IMG/VR virus record: IMGVR_UViG_3300008107_000003
Location: 1-64,000 of that record
Origin: a virus
Length of the DNA: 64,000 nucleotides
Direction: 5' to 3' (one strand)
The position numbers were made by a program, and so were the translations under genes. How positions within the stretch are numbered: position 1 is the stretch's first letter; the number at the start of each line of letters is the position of its first letter. Below, piece by piece: positions 62,900 through 64,000 of the stretch. The notes below the pieces were generated by a model. It was not told the origin of the DNA. It made no database searches and saw only the letters and a list, made by a program, of their open reading frames with translations.

Positions 62900-63294
62900 T
62901 TTGTGGATTGTATGGGTGCTCCTCCTATAGTAACACGACCAGAACCCACTGTCAATAGATTTCCAAAGAATGCCGCTGATCCAATGACCAATGTAGCAGC
63001 ACCAAGAACACCCATAGTAACCCAACGAAACTTAGAAAGGTCTTCTACCTTTCTTTCAAGTTGCTCTAACTTATTATTGATAGCTTTGATTAATTCTAAA
63101 ATAGCAGCCTCTGCTTTATCTACTTGGTCTAATCTATTTTCGTGGCGTTCTAAAATGAGGGCAACATTCTGGTTGCTCTCACTAATTTTGTCTACTGCAC
63201 GTTCAAGTTTGTCAAGCATCTCCTTAGAGAGATCTTCATATATCTGAAACTTCGCTTCTAATACTGAAAGGTCTTTTGGAATTCCAAAGGGCAT
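62896..63294 (-). CDS. Coiled-coil membrane-anchored protein, 132 aa
   Basis: A long coiled coil (about 15-85: VDKISESNQNVALILERHEN) is followed by one hydrophobic helix (WVTMGVLGAATLVIGSAAFF) and a Gly/Thr tail. Overlaps primase by 4 bp. I recall similar proteins in cyanophages, but function is unknown. Contains the primase promoter near its end. Confidence 0.7.
   Translation of the reverse strand: MPFGIPKDLSVLEAKFQIYEDLSKEMLDKLERAVDKISESNQNVALILERHENRLDQVDKAEAAILELIKAINNKLEQLERKVEDLSKFRWVTMGVLGAATLVIGSAAFFGNLLTVGSGRVTIGGAPIQSTK
62927..62955 (-). promoter_or_regulatory. Sigma70-type promoter for gp61-nrdAB
   Basis: TTGACA (62955..62950), spacer 17, TACTAT (62932..62927). Start near 62921, just before primase, so it may drive gp61, nrdA, nrdB and the endolysin. 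Confidence 0.75.
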
Positions 63295-63304
63295 TTCAGT
63301 ATCC

Positions 63305-63742
63305 TCAATTATTCAATCCTGGATTTTTTGCTGCCAATTTCTGTTGTTGAATTTGATTGGCCATTGCTTGCTTCTGCAATGCAATTTTCTTTTGAAGTGC
63401 TTGCTTTGCAACTTGTGCTGCCTTCTGTTGAAGTGGAGAAGGTTTAGCAGTTGCTTGTGTAGTAGAAGATGCTTTAGCAGGAGCAGCTGCTGGCGCTTGG
63501 GCTGCTTTAGCAGCTTCTTGCTTCTTTGCCATTACTTCTTGTGGTGATGGTTGGGGACTACCAGTTGCAGATTGAACAGGTTTCTTTTGATTATTTTGTT
63601 GTTGTAACATGGTAGCTTCCTTTATTCTTTTTCTTTTAATTAATTTTTTAACTAATTTAACTCCAGGTTGTACTGCAGGAGGTAAAGAAACTTCAGCACC
63701 TTGATTAGGTCCAATACTATTAGTTGGTGGATGACCTTCCAT
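63305..63742 (-). CDS. Low-complexity Gln/Ala/Lys-rich protein, 145 aa
   Basis: A Pro-rich start (HPPTNSIGPNQGAEVSLPPA), a basic stretch (KLVKKLIKRKRIKEA) and a long Ala/Gln/Lys-rich tail (QKAAQVAKQALQKKIALQKQ). Probably disordered or helical; may be a scaffold-like or nucleic-acid-binding protein. Composition only; no family. Confidence 0.6.
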   Translation of the reverse strand: MEGHPPTNSIGPNQGAEVSLPPAVQPGVKLVKKLIKRKRIKEATMLQQQNNQKKPVQSATGSPQPSPQEVMAKKQEAAKAAQAPAAAPAKASSTTQATAKPSPLQQKAAQVAKQALQKKIALQKQAMANQIQQQKLAAKNPGLNN

Positions 63743-63743
63743 A

Positions 63744-64000
63744 TTAAATACCTCTTAATGAATTCTCAATATCTTCATCAACTGGAATTCCTTCCATAGA
63801 TTCTGATGGAAGACGGTTCAAGAATACCATAAATGCTTTTAAACATCCCCAATATTCTTTATCCAATTTATAAAAAAGTAATGGTGTTGCCGCTTCACCA
63901 AAAACATTATATAAAATTATGATGTGATTTAGTAATAAATGACTTCGAAGGGGACCACCAGTTAGATACCTTTTCAATAATCTTTTAATATATTTAAATC
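63744..64000 (-). CDS. Conserved phage protein, N-terminus beyond window
   Basis: The frame is open to the right edge, so the start is missing. The visible 85 residues include KRYLTGGPLRSHLLLNHIII, YNVFGEAATPLLFYKLDKEY and FMVFLNRLPSES, a pattern I know from cyanophages as a conserved protein without function. A real gene by its length and composition. Confidence 0.7.
   Translation of the reverse strand, partial: FKYIKRLLKRYLTGGPLRSHLLLNHIIILYNVFGEAATPLLFYKLDKEYWGCLKAFMVFLNRLPSESMEGIPVDEDIENSLRGI

Noticed and set aside
1-64000. CRISPR arrays, integrase, attachment sites or insertion sequences
   Set aside because: No regularly spaced repeats, transposase or recombinase motif was seen; the phage appears strictly lytic in this part.

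Overview
The window is part of a T4-like cyanomyovirus genome, a phage of marine Synechococcus or Prochlorococcus. T4 virion and replication homologues (gp4, gp5, gp26, gp32, gp33, gp48, gp51, gp53, gp54, gp59, gp61, RNase H, NrdA/NrdB) sit beside cyanobacterial metabolic genes (psbA, two hli genes, ferredoxin, cp12, speD, peroxiredoxin). There are 12 clear tRNA genes and one tRNA-like element. The DNA is AT-rich and tightly packed, with many 1-8 bp stop/start overlaps. Nearly all genes are on the minus strand; only gp48 and gp53 are on the plus strand.

Layout, left to right. 1-5.5 kb: many very small, mostly unknown early-type genes, a Dam-like methyltransferase and several sigma70-type promoters buried in coding sequence. 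5.5-8.1 kb: an overlapping cassette of 2OG-Fe(II) oxygenase-like, tryptophan-halogenase-like and methyltransferase genes. 8.1-14.6 kb: nine paralogous probable tail or fibre proteins in two subfamilies, with two tail-assembly-chaperone-like genes between them. 14.6-21.8 kb: three large structural proteins. 21.8-27.1 kb: tRNAs, speD, gp5 hub, a separate tail lysozyme, cp12. 27.1-37.0 kb: hub and baseplate genes, two large paralogous virion proteins carrying cell-wall hydrolase-like domains, gp51, gp26, gp54, gp4. 37.0-38.8 kb: gp48 and gp53 on the plus strand. 38.8-46.0 kb: replication and late-transcription module (gp32, DUF1825-like, gp59, gp33, exonuclease, PhoH, ThyX, RNase H, glutaredoxin). 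46.0-53 kb: tRNAs, two exported outer-membrane-type proteins, psbA, hli, peroxiredoxin, ferredoxin, hli. 53-57 kb: small unknown genes, a tRNA cluster and a GIY-YIG-like nuclease. 57-64 kb: a two-domain endolysin, nrdB, nrdA, gp61 primase and conserved small proteins.

Regulation is unusually readable. Seventeen minus-strand sites match TTGACA-N17/18-TAnnnT and fit host sigma70 early promoters. About a dozen sites match the T4-type late box NATAAATA in front of structural genes. psbA appears to have both, overlapping. Two early promoters place their -35 box in the loop of a GC-rich terminator hairpin. The metabolic genes would sustain photosystem II repair and electron flow, suppress carbon fixation and feed nucleotide synthesis (NrdAB, ThyX, glutaredoxin) during infection. 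Function is assigned from motifs and gene order only; no database search was run.
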